The position numbers and the translations under genes were made by a program. DNA of 35,186 bases. Source: an uncultured SAR86 cluster bacterium (GTDB lineage: Bacteria; Pseudomonadota; Gammaproteobacteria; Magnimaribacterales; D2472). Positions 1 through 8,152 of the stretch are shown here, in pieces (the stretch's first letter is position 1; every line of letters starts with the position of its first letter). The notes under the pieces were generated by a model. That model ran no database searches, had not been told where the DNA came from, and saw only the letters and a program-made list of their open reading frames with translations. The DNA lies in NCBI GenBank assembly GCA_902558395.1, contig CACEDS010000002.1:162043-197228 (forward strand). Direction: 5' to 3'.

Positions 1-1
1 A

Positions 2-415
2 TTATCACCATCAACAATTAGAAATAAAGAAACAACTAAAATCGAAATAAATGAAATTAGGTCAAGAATTGTTAATGGTGAAGATTTTTCTAAATTAGCT
101 GTTGAATTCTCAGAAGACCCAGGTTCTTCCAAGCAAGGTGGTAAGTTAGATTGGTTGGGGAAAGGTGTTCTAGCTCCAGAGTTTGAAAAAGTTATGATTG
201 AAATCCCAGTTGGAGAAATTTCTGAAGTATTTGAAACTCAATTTGGTTTCCATTTTCTTGAAGTGTTAGAAAAAAGAAATCATGATATTACAAGAGATTT
301 AATTGAAGACAGAGCCTATCAAATTCTTTACGGTAGAAAATATGAAGAAGAGCTAGAAAATACCCTGCGCTCTATCAGAGCTGAAGCTTTTGTTGAAATT
401 AAAGATCTAGATTGA
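2..415 (+). CDS. surA: SurA periplasmic chaperone/peptidyl-prolyl isomerase, C-terminal part
   Basis: The reading frame is open from the left edge, so the 5' part of the gene lies outside the window. The visible ~137 residues begin in a parvulin-type PPIase domain (LSPS near the edge, then EDFSKLAVEFSEDPGSS, GGKLDWLGKG, APEFEKVM and GFHFLEVLEKR) and end in a helical C-terminal tail. SurA is known to help outer-membrane proteins fold in the periplasm. Its position just before pdxA and rsmA matches the gammaproteobacterial surA-pdxA-rsmA order, which favours SurA over another parvulin. A TTG at 155 would give an 86-residue protein but would cut the parvulin fold, so it is not the start. The stop overlaps the pdxA start by 4 bases. 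Confidence 0.88.
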   Translation, partial: LSPSTIRNKETTKIEINEIRSRIVNGEDFSKLAVEFSEDPGSSKQGGKLDWLGKGVLAPEFEKVMIEIPVGEISEVFETQFGFHFLEVLEKRNHDITRDLIEDRAYQILYGRKYEEELENTLRSIRAEAFVEIKDLD

Positions 416-1392
416 AAAAAATCATTTATTCTCCTGGGGAGCCCTCAGGCATAGGACCAGACCTAATAATACAACTTTGCAACTCCAAATTTTGGACAGA
501 TATTAAGCCTCCTATTGTTTGTCTTGCAGACCCTAAATTATTAAAAGATAGAGCTAGTAAATTAGGCAAAAAGATACAGCTATTGCAAATAAGTGATTTA
601 GACAATTTACAAAAAAATAGAAAAAATCATATTCAAGTGCTTTGTGTAACTAAATGTAATAACTTAAAACCTGGAAAACTCTATAAATCAAATGCATATT
701 ATGTTTTGAAAAACCTAGATTTTGCTATTGATAATGCGCTCAATGATAAAAATACTGCTCTTGTAACTGGCCCAATAAGCAAAGAGAATATTATTTCAAT
801 AAATAAAAAATTTCAGGGTCATACAGAATACATACAAAAAAAGACTGCAAGCGATGATGTATTAATGTTACTGGGCTCAGATAAACTTAAAGTGGCATTA
901 GCAACAACCCACCTTCCGCTTAAAAATGTTGCAAAAGCAATAACTAAAAAATTAATTATCTCTAAAGCAAAAATTTTAAATGATGAGTTAAAAAATAAAT
1001 TTAAGATTAAAAACCCAAAAATTATTTTGCTTGGACTGAATCCACATGCCGGAGAGGGAGGAAAAATTGGTTCAGAAGAAAAAGATATTTTAATACCTGC
1101 TGTAAAAGAGTTAAGACGAAAAAAAATTAATATATCCTATCCAAAATCTGCAGATACAGCATTTACAAAGAAAATATTAAATGAAACAGATGCTTACCTT
1201 GGTATGTACCATGATCAAGTTTTACCAGTTATCAAAGCTTTAAGCTTTGGTTCAACAACTAACATTACCTTAGGAGTTCCAATTATCAGAACATCCGTTG
1301 ACCACGGAGTAGCCTTAGATATTGCAGGGACTGCAAAATCTGACACATCATCTCTAAAAGAAGCAATTAAAATTGCTAAAAAAATAATTTAA
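412..1392 (+). CDS. pdxA: 4-hydroxythreonine-4-phosphate dehydrogenase
   Basis: PdxA oxidises 4-phosphohydroxy-L-threonine with NAD in the DXP-dependent pathway to pyridoxal phosphate, in the cytoplasm. Family signatures seen are SPGEPSGIGPDL at the N-terminus, TGPISKENI, GHTEYI, LGLNPHAGEGGKIGSEE, MYHDQVLPVIK and SVDHGVALDIAG. The histidines in GHTE, NPHAGE and VDHG correspond to the three metal-binding histidines of the family. At 326 residues the length is normal. The start is TTG at 412, inside ATTGA overlapping the surA stop; no better start lies upstream, and MKKIIYSPGEPSG gives the expected N-terminus. The stop overlaps the rsmA ATG by one base, so translational coupling is likely. Confidence 0.95.
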   Translation: MKKIIYSPGEPSGIGPDLIIQLCNSKFWTDIKPPIVCLADPKLLKDRASKLGKKIQLLQISDLDNLQKNRKNHIQVLCVTKCNNLKPGKLYKSNAYYVLKNLDFAIDNALNDKNTALVTGPISKENIISINKKFQGHTEYIQKKTASDDVLMLLGSDKLKVALATTHLPLKNVAKAITKKLIISKAKILNDELKNKFKIKNPKIILLGLNPHAGEGGKIGSEEKDILIPAVKELRRKKINISYPKSADTAFTKKILNETDAYLGMYHDQVLPVIKALSFGSTTNITLGVPIIRTSVDHGVALDIAGTAKSDTSSLKEAIKIAKKII

Positions 1393-2159
1393 TGATTTCG
1401 AGAGATATTAGAAGAAAATTTGGTCAAAATTACCTATCTGATCCAGCAATTATATTTGAAATAGGGCAAGCAATCTCACCCCAGACTAACTCAAATTTTT
1501 TTGAAATAGGGCCTGGTATGGGAGCTTTAACAAACACTTTAAATCAAGATGGTATTTTTATTAAGGCAATTGATATTGATCAAAATAATATCGACTATCT
1601 TTCAAAACAATTTACAGGTCCTGCAAAATTTGAATTTTTTCAAGGAGATATCTTATCTACGCCATTAAATTTTTTAGAAGATAAAAGATATAGGGTCGTT
1701 GGTAACCTTCCCTACAATATTTCAACACAAATAATTTTAAAATTTATAGACTGGCATAACGTGATTGAAGATATGCATTTTCTTGTTCAAAAAGAAGTGG
1801 CAGAAAAAATTAATGGAGCTGTTGGTACAAAAAATTGGGGCAAACTTTCTATTAAACTATCTGCATTTTTTAATACTCAAATTTTATTTGATGTTCCACC
1901 TGCGTCCTTTGATATTAAGCCCAAGGTAAACTCAAGCTTTATAAGGCTTTCACCCAAGAAAAATGTCATAGATGTATCAAGAAAAAATAATTTATTTAAA
2001 ATAATAGATATGTCATTTTCTTCAAGAAGAAAAAATATTAAAAATAACTTAAAGAAAGCTAATCTTGACTGGGATTCACTAGAAATTAATCAAAATCTTA
2101 GGCCTGAAGAGGTGTCATTAGAAAATTACTTAAAAATTGCAAAGCAGTATCAAGAATAA
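1392..2159 (+). CDS. rsmA: 16S rRNA dimethyladenosine transferase KsgA/RsmA
   Basis: RsmA dimethylates two adjacent adenines in the 3'-terminal helix (helix 45) of 16S rRNA using S-adenosylmethionine, a late small-subunit maturation step. The protein starts with the family's RRKFGQNYL motif, followed by the SAM-binding loop EIGPGMGALT and the catalytic motif NLPYNIS near residue 105. VQKEVAEKI and the PPASFDIKPKVNSSFIRL segment are also typical, and 255 residues is close to usual. ATG 1392 overlaps the pdxA stop. In Escherichia coli apaG lies between rsmA and apaH; here apaH begins at the next base and apaG is absent from this slot. Confidence 0.96.
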   Translation: MISRDIRRKFGQNYLSDPAIIFEIGQAISPQTNSNFFEIGPGMGALTNTLNQDGIFIKAIDIDQNNIDYLSKQFTGPAKFEFFQGDILSTPLNFLEDKRYRVVGNLPYNISTQIILKFIDWHNVIEDMHFLVQKEVAEKINGAVGTKNWGKLSIKLSAFFNTQILFDVPPASFDIKPKVNSSFIRLSPKKNVIDVSRKNNLFKIIDMSFSSRRKNIKNNLKKANLDWDSLEINQNLRPEEVSLENYLKIAKQYQE

Positions 2160-2966
2160 ATGGCACATTATGTAGTTGGTGATGTTCAGGGATGCTTTAA
2201 AGAATTAGAAGCACTATTAAAAAAAGTTAAATTTAATAAAGAGATAGACCAATTAATTTTTGCTGGAGATCTGGTTAATAGAGGCAGAGATTCTCATAAA
2301 GTTCTTGAATTCTGCATTAACAACAAAAAATCAGTATCAGGAGTTTTGGGTAATCACGATTTTTATTTGCTATATCTAATTGAGCATCAAAAAAAAGATA
2401 AGTCACTTAAAAAAGTTCTTGAATCAAAAAATTTACAACAATATCAATCTTGGTTGAAAACCCTTCCCTTGTTTCTTGAAATTAAAATAAAAGAAACAAA
2501 CGAAGTTTTTTGGATTTCACATGCTGGTATACCTTTTATTTGGAGCATTAATGATGCAAAAAGATTATCAGAAGAAGTTCAAGCTTCACTTAAAAATGAT
2601 GCATCAAATATTCTTGCAAAGATGTGGGGGGATACACCCAAGAAGTGGAACGAAAATTTAAAAGGATATAAGAGGCTAAGAGTAATTATTAATTACTTTA
2701 CAAGGATGAGATATTTATCAGAAGATGGGTCGCTTAAGTTAGATTTAAAAAGTAAAACTGCTAAAAAAGGATATATACACTGGTTTCATCAAACAAAAGA
2801 GAACTTAAATAATAATGAAAATGTAGTTTTTGGGCATTGGGCATCAATAAATGGTGAGACAAATATAGATAATATAATAGGGCTTGATACAGGATGTGTT
2901 TGGGGGAATAAACTTACAGCTATAAGATTGGAAGATAAAAAAATATTTCAAATTAAAAAACAATGA
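2160..2966 (+). CDS. apaH: Symmetrical bis(5'-nucleosyl)-tetraphosphatase
   Basis: ApaH splits diadenosine tetraphosphate into two ADP and removes Np4-type caps from RNA. The calcineurin-like metallophosphoesterase motifs are visible: GDVQGC at residues 7-12, AGDLVNRG, GNHDFYLL, HAG in WISHAGIP, and VVFGHWAS. The 268-residue length matches the family (E. coli about 280). The ATG directly follows the rsmA stop with no gap, and the gene's own stop forms ATGA with the cca start. The fixed neighbourhood (surA-pdxA-rsmA-apaH) supports ApaH over a generic Ser/Thr phosphatase. Confidence 0.95.
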   Translation: MAHYVVGDVQGCFKELEALLKKVKFNKEIDQLIFAGDLVNRGRDSHKVLEFCINNKKSVSGVLGNHDFYLLYLIEHQKKDKSLKKVLESKNLQQYQSWLKTLPLFLEIKIKETNEVFWISHAGIPFIWSINDAKRLSEEVQASLKNDASNILAKMWGDTPKKWNENLKGYKRLRVIINYFTRMRYLSEDGSLKLDLKSKTAKKGYIHWFHQTKENLNNNENVVFGHWASINGETNIDNIIGLDTGCVWGNKLTAIRLEDKKIFQIKKQ

Positions 2967-3982
2967 AGATATATGAGGTTGGTGGAGCCGTTAGAGACGC
3001 ACTGCTGGATAAAAAAGCTAAAGACAAAGACTGGGTTGTTGTCGGATCTTCGCCTGAAGAAATGGTATCTAATGGATTTAAACCCATAGGAAAAGATTTC
3101 CCTGTATTTCTCCATCCAACATCAAAAGAAGAATATGCACTTGCAAGAACTGAACGAAAGACTGGTCATGGCTATCATGGTTTTAATTTCTATTATGGTA
3201 AAGAGGTAACGCTAGAAGAAGACCTATCGAGAAGAGATTTTACAATAAATGCTATAGCAAAGGACTCTAATGGCAATATTATTGATCCCTATGGAGGCAG
3301 AGATGATATAAAGAATAAGATATTCAGACATGTATCAGATGCATTTTCAGAAGACCCGTTGCGGGCTATTAGGCTTGCCCGATTCCATACTTATGAACAT
3401 TTAAAAGATTTTGTTATTGATAAAGCCACTGAAAAGATGCTCAAAGAAATTGTTAGCTCCGGTGAAATAGCAAATCTGTCATCTGATAGAATTTGGACTG
3501 AGACTGACAGAGCATTAAGTTCAGAAAATCCAAATATATTTTTTGAGGTAATAATAAAATATAAGATGCACTCCCCCTTCTTTAATAAATTAAGAGTCCC
3601 AATATGTGATACAAGCTCAAATAACCTTGTTCGATGGGCCGAACTTCAAGTCAATAACGATTTTTCTTTAGGAGACTTTCTTCCAGTCCCTAATGCACAA
3701 AAGAACTCATCAGATGTTTTGATGAGATTAATAAAAATTACTAAAGATATGTCTAATGAATCACTTATAGATTTCCTGCCTAAGGTTAATATGCAAAGAA
3801 ATAAGTCACTTATAAGTGATTTATGCTGCTTACCACATCTTTCAGATTCGAAAGATTTAATATTAAGATTATTAGCAAATACAATTAAAGCTGATTTTTC
3901 TGTTCTTAAAAATATTCCAGCTGAGAAAATTTATGAAGAAAAGCATAAAATATATAAACAAATAGTTAGTCAATCTATATGA
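2963..3982 (+). CDS. cca: CCA-adding tRNA nucleotidyltransferase, short form without HD domain
   Basis: This enzyme adds or repairs the 3'-CCA of tRNAs without a nucleic acid template. The class II nucleotidyltransferase head is very close to E. coli Cca: VGGAVRDALL, KDKDWVVVG with the two catalytic aspartates, DFPVFLHP, EYALARTERK, EDLSRRDFTINAIA, IDPYGGRDD and EDPLRAIRLARF. The neck and body follow to about residue 195. The protein is only 339 residues against about 412 in E. coli, and I see no HD phosphohydrolase motif in the last 140 residues. The extra 2'-phosphatase and phosphodiesterase activities of the long enzyme are therefore probably missing. Both ends overlap neighbours as ATGA. 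Confidence 0.93.
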   Translation: MKIYEVGGAVRDALLDKKAKDKDWVVVGSSPEEMVSNGFKPIGKDFPVFLHPTSKEEYALARTERKTGHGYHGFNFYYGKEVTLEEDLSRRDFTINAIAKDSNGNIIDPYGGRDDIKNKIFRHVSDAFSEDPLRAIRLARFHTYEHLKDFVIDKATEKMLKEIVSSGEIANLSSDRIWTETDRALSSENPNIFFEVIIKYKMHSPFFNKLRVPICDTSSNNLVRWAELQVNNDFSLGDFLPVPNAQKNSSDVLMRLIKITKDMSNESLIDFLPKVNMQRNKSLISDLCCLPHLSDSKDLILRLLANTIKADFSVLKNIPAEKIYEEKHKIYKQIVSQSI

Positions 3983-4707
3983 ATAAAACCATATTAATTA
4001 CAGGAGCAGCAAAAAGAATTGGTAAGGAAATAGCCTTAACTTTTTCTCAAATGGGGTGGAATATCATTATTCACTATAATTCCTCAAAAAAGGATGCGCA
4101 GGATTTGGCAGATCAAATCAATACTCATAACCCCAAATCTGCAAAAATCATTCAAGCTAATTTAGACATCTCATCAGATGTTCAGCGATTGATTGATGAA
4201 TCTAAGCTATGCTTTGATTCAATCGATGTTCTAGTAAACAATGCTTCAACTTTTTATCCAACCCCTATTGATGAAATCTCTGAAGAGCACTGGGATAAAT
4301 TGATTGGAAGTAATCTTAAAGGTCCATTGTTTTTAATTCAGGGTCTAAAAGATAAGTTAATAGAATCAAGGGGTTCTATAGTAAATATTACAGATACAAA
4401 TTTAAGCAAAGGTGTTGCAAATTTTTCTATATACGCTTCTGCCAAAGGGGGTTTAGAATCAGTCACTAAGGTTCTTGCAAGAGAATTAGCTCCAGAGGTT
4501 AATGTTAATGCAATAGCACCTGGTGCAATGCTCGAACCACCTGATGTAACTTGGACTGATGAACAAAAGAAAAAAGTGATAGCTAACATCCCACTCAAGA
4601 AGATGGGATCTGAAAAAGATATTGCTAATACTGTTAAATTTGTTGTTAGTTCAAAGTATATGACAGGGCAAGTTATTAAAGTTGATGGAGGAAGATCACT
4701 CTCATGA
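3979..4707 (+). CDS. Pteridine reductase of the PTR1/FolM short-chain dehydrogenase group
   Basis: This is a 242-residue NAD(P)H-dependent SDR with TGAAKRIG at residues 9-15; Arg13 replaces the usual small residue of the Rossmann loop, as in PTR1. NNASTFYPTPI at 87-97 is typical of pteridine reductases. The catalytic set is Asp139, Tyr152 and Lys156, with Asp replacing the usual SDR Ser; Leishmania PTR1 likewise uses Asp, Tyr and Lys with 13 residues between Asp and Tyr. It probably reduces dihydropterins such as dihydromonapterin, or dihydrofolate. folB and folK lie 1.7-3 kb away on the other strand, which supports a pteridine role. The name folM is plausible, but the substrate is inferred. 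Confidence 0.82.
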   Translation: MNKTILITGAAKRIGKEIALTFSQMGWNIIIHYNSSKKDAQDLADQINTHNPKSAKIIQANLDISSDVQRLIDESKLCFDSIDVLVNNASTFYPTPIDEISEEHWDKLIGSNLKGPLFLIQGLKDKLIESRGSIVNITDTNLSKGVANFSIYASAKGGLESVTKVLARELAPEVNVNAIAPGAMLEPPDVTWTDEQKKKVIANIPLKKMGSEKDIANTVKFVVSSKYMTGQVIKVDGGRSLS

Positions 4708-5765
4708 CAACCGATGCTCAAAAATATGAAAAAATATTTTCAGGAACAAAAGAAGTTGCTGAAAATTTAAAAATAGATGCTTCAAAACTCCAACCATGGA
4801 TTGATGCTCATGTTCCTGGAGCTGGTTCTATAAAATCAATAGAGCAATTTAGGGGCGGTCAATCTAATCCTACCTATAAAATTATCACTGATAATAAAAA
4901 TCTAGTTTTAAGAAGAAAGCCACCGGGTATGCTTCTGCCCTCAGCTCATGCGGTCGACAGAGAATATAAAGTCATCACTGCTCTTGGTCAAACTGATGTG
5001 CCTGTTCCAAAAACCTATGGTCTTTGTGAGGATGAAGGTGTAGCTGGAACCACTTTTTTTGTTATGGATTGTATAGAGGGAGATATTTATTGGGATCATA
5101 TGCTCCCCTCCCTATCAAAAGAACAAAGGATTAAAGTCTATCAAAGTAAAAATAAAACTCTTGCTGCCCTTCATAGCGTAGATTACAAAAAAGTTGGATT
5201 AGAGGATTTTGGTAAACCTGGTAATTATGTTGCAAGGCAAGTTTCAAGATGGTCTAAACAATACCTAGCATCTGAAACAGATAATATTGTAGAAATGAAT
5301 AATCTTATAGAGTGGTTGCCAGAAAATATTCCTGATGATGATGAAACTTCAATTGTTCATGGAGACTATCGTTTAGATAATATGATAATGAAAAACCAAG
5401 AAGTCATAGGTGTTCTTGATTGGGAGCTTTCTACTTTAGGTCATCCAATTGCAGACTTTTGCTACCACTGTCTTACATGGAGAACAGAGCCATTATTTTA
5501 TGATCATGAAAAATTAAAAGAAATGGGCATTCCAAATGAAATGGAATATCGCGATATGTACTCTGAAATTACAGGAAAAGATCTATCAGCTAATTGGGAA
5601 TTCTATATGGCCTTCAGCTTATTTAAAGTAGGTGCTATATGCCAGGGCATTCTTGGCAGGGTTAGAGATGGAACTGCATCAAGCAAGCATGCTGAAGACA
5701 GAGGAATGAAAGTCTATCCTCTTTCACAGGCTGCTTGGTCTATTGTAGAAAATAACTTTAAATAG
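4704..5765 (+). CDS. Phosphotransferase of the aminoglycoside phosphotransferase (APH) fold
   Basis: This 353-residue protein has a kinase-like fold. It shows a nucleotide-binding lobe (EQFRGGQSNPTYKI, then VLRRKPPG), the catalytic loop IVHGDYRLDNMIM and the metal-binding LDWELSTLGHPIADF. The combination resembles the APH-family group related to the kinase domain of ACAD10/ACAD11, which acts on hydroxyacyl-CoA-type substrates, rather than true antibiotic kinases. The substrate here is unknown. It is the last gene of the coupled run (ATGA overlap with the pteridine reductase), but nothing visible ties it to pteridines. Its end overlaps the convergent PepSY gene by 8 bases. Confidence 0.78.
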   Translation: MTTDAQKYEKIFSGTKEVAENLKIDASKLQPWIDAHVPGAGSIKSIEQFRGGQSNPTYKIITDNKNLVLRRKPPGMLLPSAHAVDREYKVITALGQTDVPVPKTYGLCEDEGVAGTTFFVMDCIEGDIYWDHMLPSLSKEQRIKVYQSKNKTLAALHSVDYKKVGLEDFGKPGNYVARQVSRWSKQYLASETDNIVEMNNLIEWLPENIPDDDETSIVHGDYRLDNMIMKNQEVIGVLDWELSTLGHPIADFCYHCLTWRTEPLFYDHEKLKEMGIPNEMEYRDMYSEITGKDLSANWEFYMAFSLFKVGAICQGILGRVRDGTASSKHAEDRGMKVYPLSQAAWSIVENNFK

Positions 5766-6369
5766 TTTTTTTAAAAAAAAGGATTATTCCAGTAATTGAG
5801 CTAATTAAGGCAAGAACAGAAAATATCTTTAATAACAAATTGTTAATATTGTCTCTGTCTTTATAATCCATGATGTGTAAAGCCCATAAAAGATCCCACG
5901 TTCTCCATGAATCAGATCTTATAGCAGCTATATCTCCTGTTATAGAATCAACATAAATATTAATTCCATCATTGGTGTCCGTAGATACTTTATATATAGG
6001 CAGTCGTCTACCTCTATACTCAACGCCTCTCTCGACTTTTTCGATTAAGCTTGCGCTTAAAGGATTTAACGATGTTTTTTCTTTTGCAATTGTTATTGCT
6101 TCTTCAGGTGACAACATATCAACTGGAAAATTTTGAGGATGAGTAGAGTATGTTTTTACTCCATTATTATTTGTTTCAATAATATCTTGTCCTAGTCTTT
6201 TAAAAATTCTGTATTCGGTCTCTAAGGGTAATCGATATTGCTCTCCCCTAACCATCTCAATTTTATTAAATGCAAAATAAATTCCAGAGACTGTCCAAAG
6301 CAAAAGCTGAATAGCAATAAATATACTCAGGTATCTGTGAATTTTTCTAATTGTAAATTTTTTTGCCAT
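5758..6369 (-). CDS. PepSY-domain membrane protein
   Basis: The 203-residue protein has an N-terminal membrane segment (about residues 10-32, RYLSIFIAIQLLLWTVSGIY) and a C-terminal one (about 180-200, VLALISSITGIILFF), with a soluble domain between. The middle contains PepSY-like features: a helix with EEAITIAKEK and a two-strand stretch IYKVSTDTNDGINIYVDSITGDIAAI. PepSY-associated TM proteins are common in marine gammaproteobacteria, often near respiratory or iron-reduction genes, but their function is mostly unknown. The domain probably faces the periplasm. The gene starts directly after folK and is probably cotranscribed with tsaD-folB-folK. Confidence 0.7.
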   Translation of the reverse strand: MAKKFTIRKIHRYLSIFIAIQLLLWTVSGIYFAFNKIEMVRGEQYRLPLETEYRIFKRLGQDIIETNNNGVKTYSTHPQNFPVDMLSPEEAITIAKEKTSLNPLSASLIEKVERGVEYRGRRLPIYKVSTDTNDGINIYVDSITGDIAAIRSDSWRTWDLLWALHIMDYKDRDNINNLLLKIFSVLALISSITGIILFFKKTI

Positions 6370-6744
6370 TTATAAAACTTCTTTTAGTGGCTCTGATACA
6401 AATGAATATTTTTCTATCTCATCACTTTCATATAATATTTCGTCTTCGTCAATTTGCAGAACTATATCAATGTCTAATGTTCTAGCGCTAAACTTAGGAA
6501 CATCTCTTTTTCTGCCAGATTCATTTTCAATATCTTTAAGTTTTTTATTAAGATCATCAAAACTAAGATCAGAATCACCTGCTACTACTAAATTTAAAAA
6601 ATCATCACCCTCAAATCCTTCGGCTTTAGTTTTGTGAATAGATGAGAATTTGGTATTTGTTAATATTTTATTTAATTGCTCGATAGCAAAAATGATATTT
6701 GCTTCAGCATTTATGTTACTTCCTAAGGATAAGAAATATTGCAT
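6370..6744 (-). CDS. folK: 6-hydroxymethyl-dihydropterin pyrophosphokinase, short form
   Basis: FolK transfers pyrophosphate from ATP to 6-hydroxymethyl-7,8-dihydropterin, preparing it for DHPS in folate synthesis. The N-terminus FLSLGSN matches the pterin-binding start of the family, and the HPPK signature is present as RKRDVPKFSARTLDIDIVL, including the two metal-binding aspartates. At 124 residues it lacks about 35 C-terminal residues of the usual ~160-residue enzyme, ending at SFVSEPLKEVL where E. coli continues. The ATG overlaps the folB stop by one base, a common folB-folK pairing. Activity of the short form is likely from motif retention but not certain. Confidence 0.88.
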   Translation of the reverse strand: MQYFLSLGSNINAEANIIFAIEQLNKILTNTKFSSIHKTKAEGFEGDDFLNLVVAGDSDLSFDDLNKKLKDIENESGRKRDVPKFSARTLDIDIVLQIDEDEILYESDEIEKYSFVSEPLKEVL

Positions 6745-7091
6745 TATCTATGAATAATTAGGCCGACATCTTTTGAGCCTCTTATAGCTCCAGGTTTTGA
6801 TACCCTTAGCTTTATTGATTCAACTCCGTATTCATTTTTTACTAAAGAAGCTATGCCTTCAGCAAGACTTTCTTGAAGTTGAAATGATGACTCTTCTACA
6901 AATTTTATTACGCCTTTTGCAATAGCTTTATAATCGACTGTATCTTCAATTGAATCTGTCGCAGCTGCCTTTTTACAGTCAAATGGGAACTCTAAATCTA
7001 TGCTTACTTCCTGTTTAACTTTTCTTTCCCAATCAAATATGCCTATGATTGTTTTTACTCGAAGATCTTTGATATAAATAATGTCTTTCAT
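6744..7091 (-). CDS. folB: Dihydroneopterin aldolase
   Basis: FolB cleaves dihydroneopterin to 6-hydroxymethyl-dihydropterin and glycolaldehyde, the step just before FolK. The 115-residue length is normal. Visible signatures are DIIYIKDLRVKTIIGIFDWERK at the start, DTVDYKAIAKGV, ESLAEGIASLV with the catalytic-region glutamate, and VSKPGAIRGSKDVGLIIHR at the end. The start overlaps the tsaD stop by 4 bases and the end overlaps folK by 1 base, so translation is probably coupled along tsaD-folB-folK. Confidence 0.94.
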   Translation of the reverse strand: MKDIIYIKDLRVKTIIGIFDWERKVKQEVSIDLEFPFDCKKAAATDSIEDTVDYKAIAKGVIKFVEESSFQLQESLAEGIASLVKNEYGVESIKLRVSKPGAIRGSKDVGLIIHR

Positions 7092-8092
7092 GTAGTTAAT
7101 TCACTTAAAGGCCATCTTGCTCTTACATAAGAGGCCTTAGGTTCAATCTTATCAGAAGATCTTAAAGATCCAACAAAAGCAATCATTGCAGCGTTATCTC
7201 CACAATATTTTAAAGATGGATAAAAAACTCTTATTCCCAATGAATTTTCTAGATCTTTTATAGCAGCACGAAGAGCTTTATTAGCAGCAACTCCGCCAGC
7301 AATAATTACATCAGATCTTCCACTTGCTTCAACAGCTTTTTTAATTTTACGTGTCAAAACATCAATAACAGCTTGCTGAAAAGAAGCGGCTATATCTGCT
7401 TTAATCTCATCGGTCATATGTTCAATATCTCTTACGGTATACAAAACTGAAGTTTTCAATCCACTAAAGCTTAAATCTAAGTTATTGCTATGCATCATAG
7501 GCCTAGGAAAATCATAAGCATGAGGATTGCCATTTAAAGCAAGCTTTTCAATATGGGGGCCTCCTGGATATGGAAGATCTAGTAATTTTCCAACCTTATC
7601 AAAAGCCTCACCAACAGCATCATCTTGTGATTGGCCTAATGTTTCATATGCGCCCCTCTCTTTAACGTCAACAATCATGCTATGACCACCACTCACTAAA
7701 AGAGAGATATATGGAGTTTGTATTTCTGGAAATTCCATAACTGGAGACATTAAGTGCCCCTCTAGGTGATTAATTGGCAATAAAGGAATTTTTAGAGCAG
7801 CTGATAGACCCTGAGCAAAGCTTTCACCAATTAGCAAAGCTCCCAGCAGTCCTGGCCCTGATGTATAAGCGATTTGATCAATCGTATTGATATCAATATC
7901 ACCGAGAGCTTCTTCCAAAACTGTTACAATTTTTACGCAATGATCTCTTGATGCAAGCTCGGGGACAACGCCACCATATTCAGCATGTATTTTAATCTGA
8001 CTAAATACAGACTCACCGATAATACCATTTTCACTATCATATATTGCAATAGCGGTTTCATCGCAAGAAGTTTCAATTCCTAAAGTTTTCAT
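7088..8092 (-). CDS. tsaD: tRNA N6-adenosine threonylcarbamoyltransferase TsaD
   Basis: TsaD transfers the threonylcarbamoyl group to A37 of ANN-decoding tRNAs, working with TsaB and TsaE. The 334-residue protein opens with LGIETSCDETAIAIY, carries the metal-binding INHLEGH motif (HxxxH), LLVSGGHS and the ASKH-fold phosphate loop region, plus IAGGVAANKALR and CGDNAAMIA near the C-terminus. These are diagnostic of the Kae1/TsaD family. It is divergent from rpsU, as in many gammaproteobacteria, and the 60-base gap must hold promoters for both directions. Confidence 0.97.
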   Translation of the reverse strand: MKTLGIETSCDETAIAIYDSENGIIGESVFSQIKIHAEYGGVVPELASRDHCVKIVTVLEEALGDIDINTIDQIAYTSGPGLLGALLIGESFAQGLSAALKIPLLPINHLEGHLMSPVMEFPEIQTPYISLLVSGGHSMIVDVKERGAYETLGQSQDDAVGEAFDKVGKLLDLPYPGGPHIEKLALNGNPHAYDFPRPMMHSNNLDLSFSGLKTSVLYTVRDIEHMTDEIKADIAASFQQAVIDVLTRKIKKAVEASGRSDVIIAGGVAANKALRAAIKDLENSLGIRVFYPSLKYCGDNAAMIAFVGSLRSSDKIEPKASYVRARWPLSELTT

Positions 8093-8111
8093 AAATTTTT
8101 AATAAAATGTT

Positions 8112-8140
8112 TTGCAAATTTTCTAATTACAGCCTAAACT
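8112..8140 (+). promoter_or_regulatory. Putative sigma-70 promoter of rpsU
   Basis: TTGCAA (8112-8117), a 17-base spacer and TAAACT (8135-8140) give a reasonable -35/-10 pair. The predicted transcription start is near 8147, only about 6 bases before the rpsU ATG, and no Shine-Dalgarno sequence precedes that ATG. The mRNA would then be almost leaderless. Position and spacing were read by eye. Confidence 0.5.
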
Positions 8141-8152
8141 ACGCGACACATT

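Noticed and set aside
4338-4721. A 127-codon minus-strand open frame opposite the pteridine reductase
   Set aside because: Shadow of a conserved SDR coding sequence; no recognisable domain and no ribosome-binding sequence noticed.
4704-5765. Aminoglycoside resistance gene
   Set aside because: The protein has the APH fold, but its motifs resemble the ACAD10/11-related kinase group, and the operon is housekeeping.
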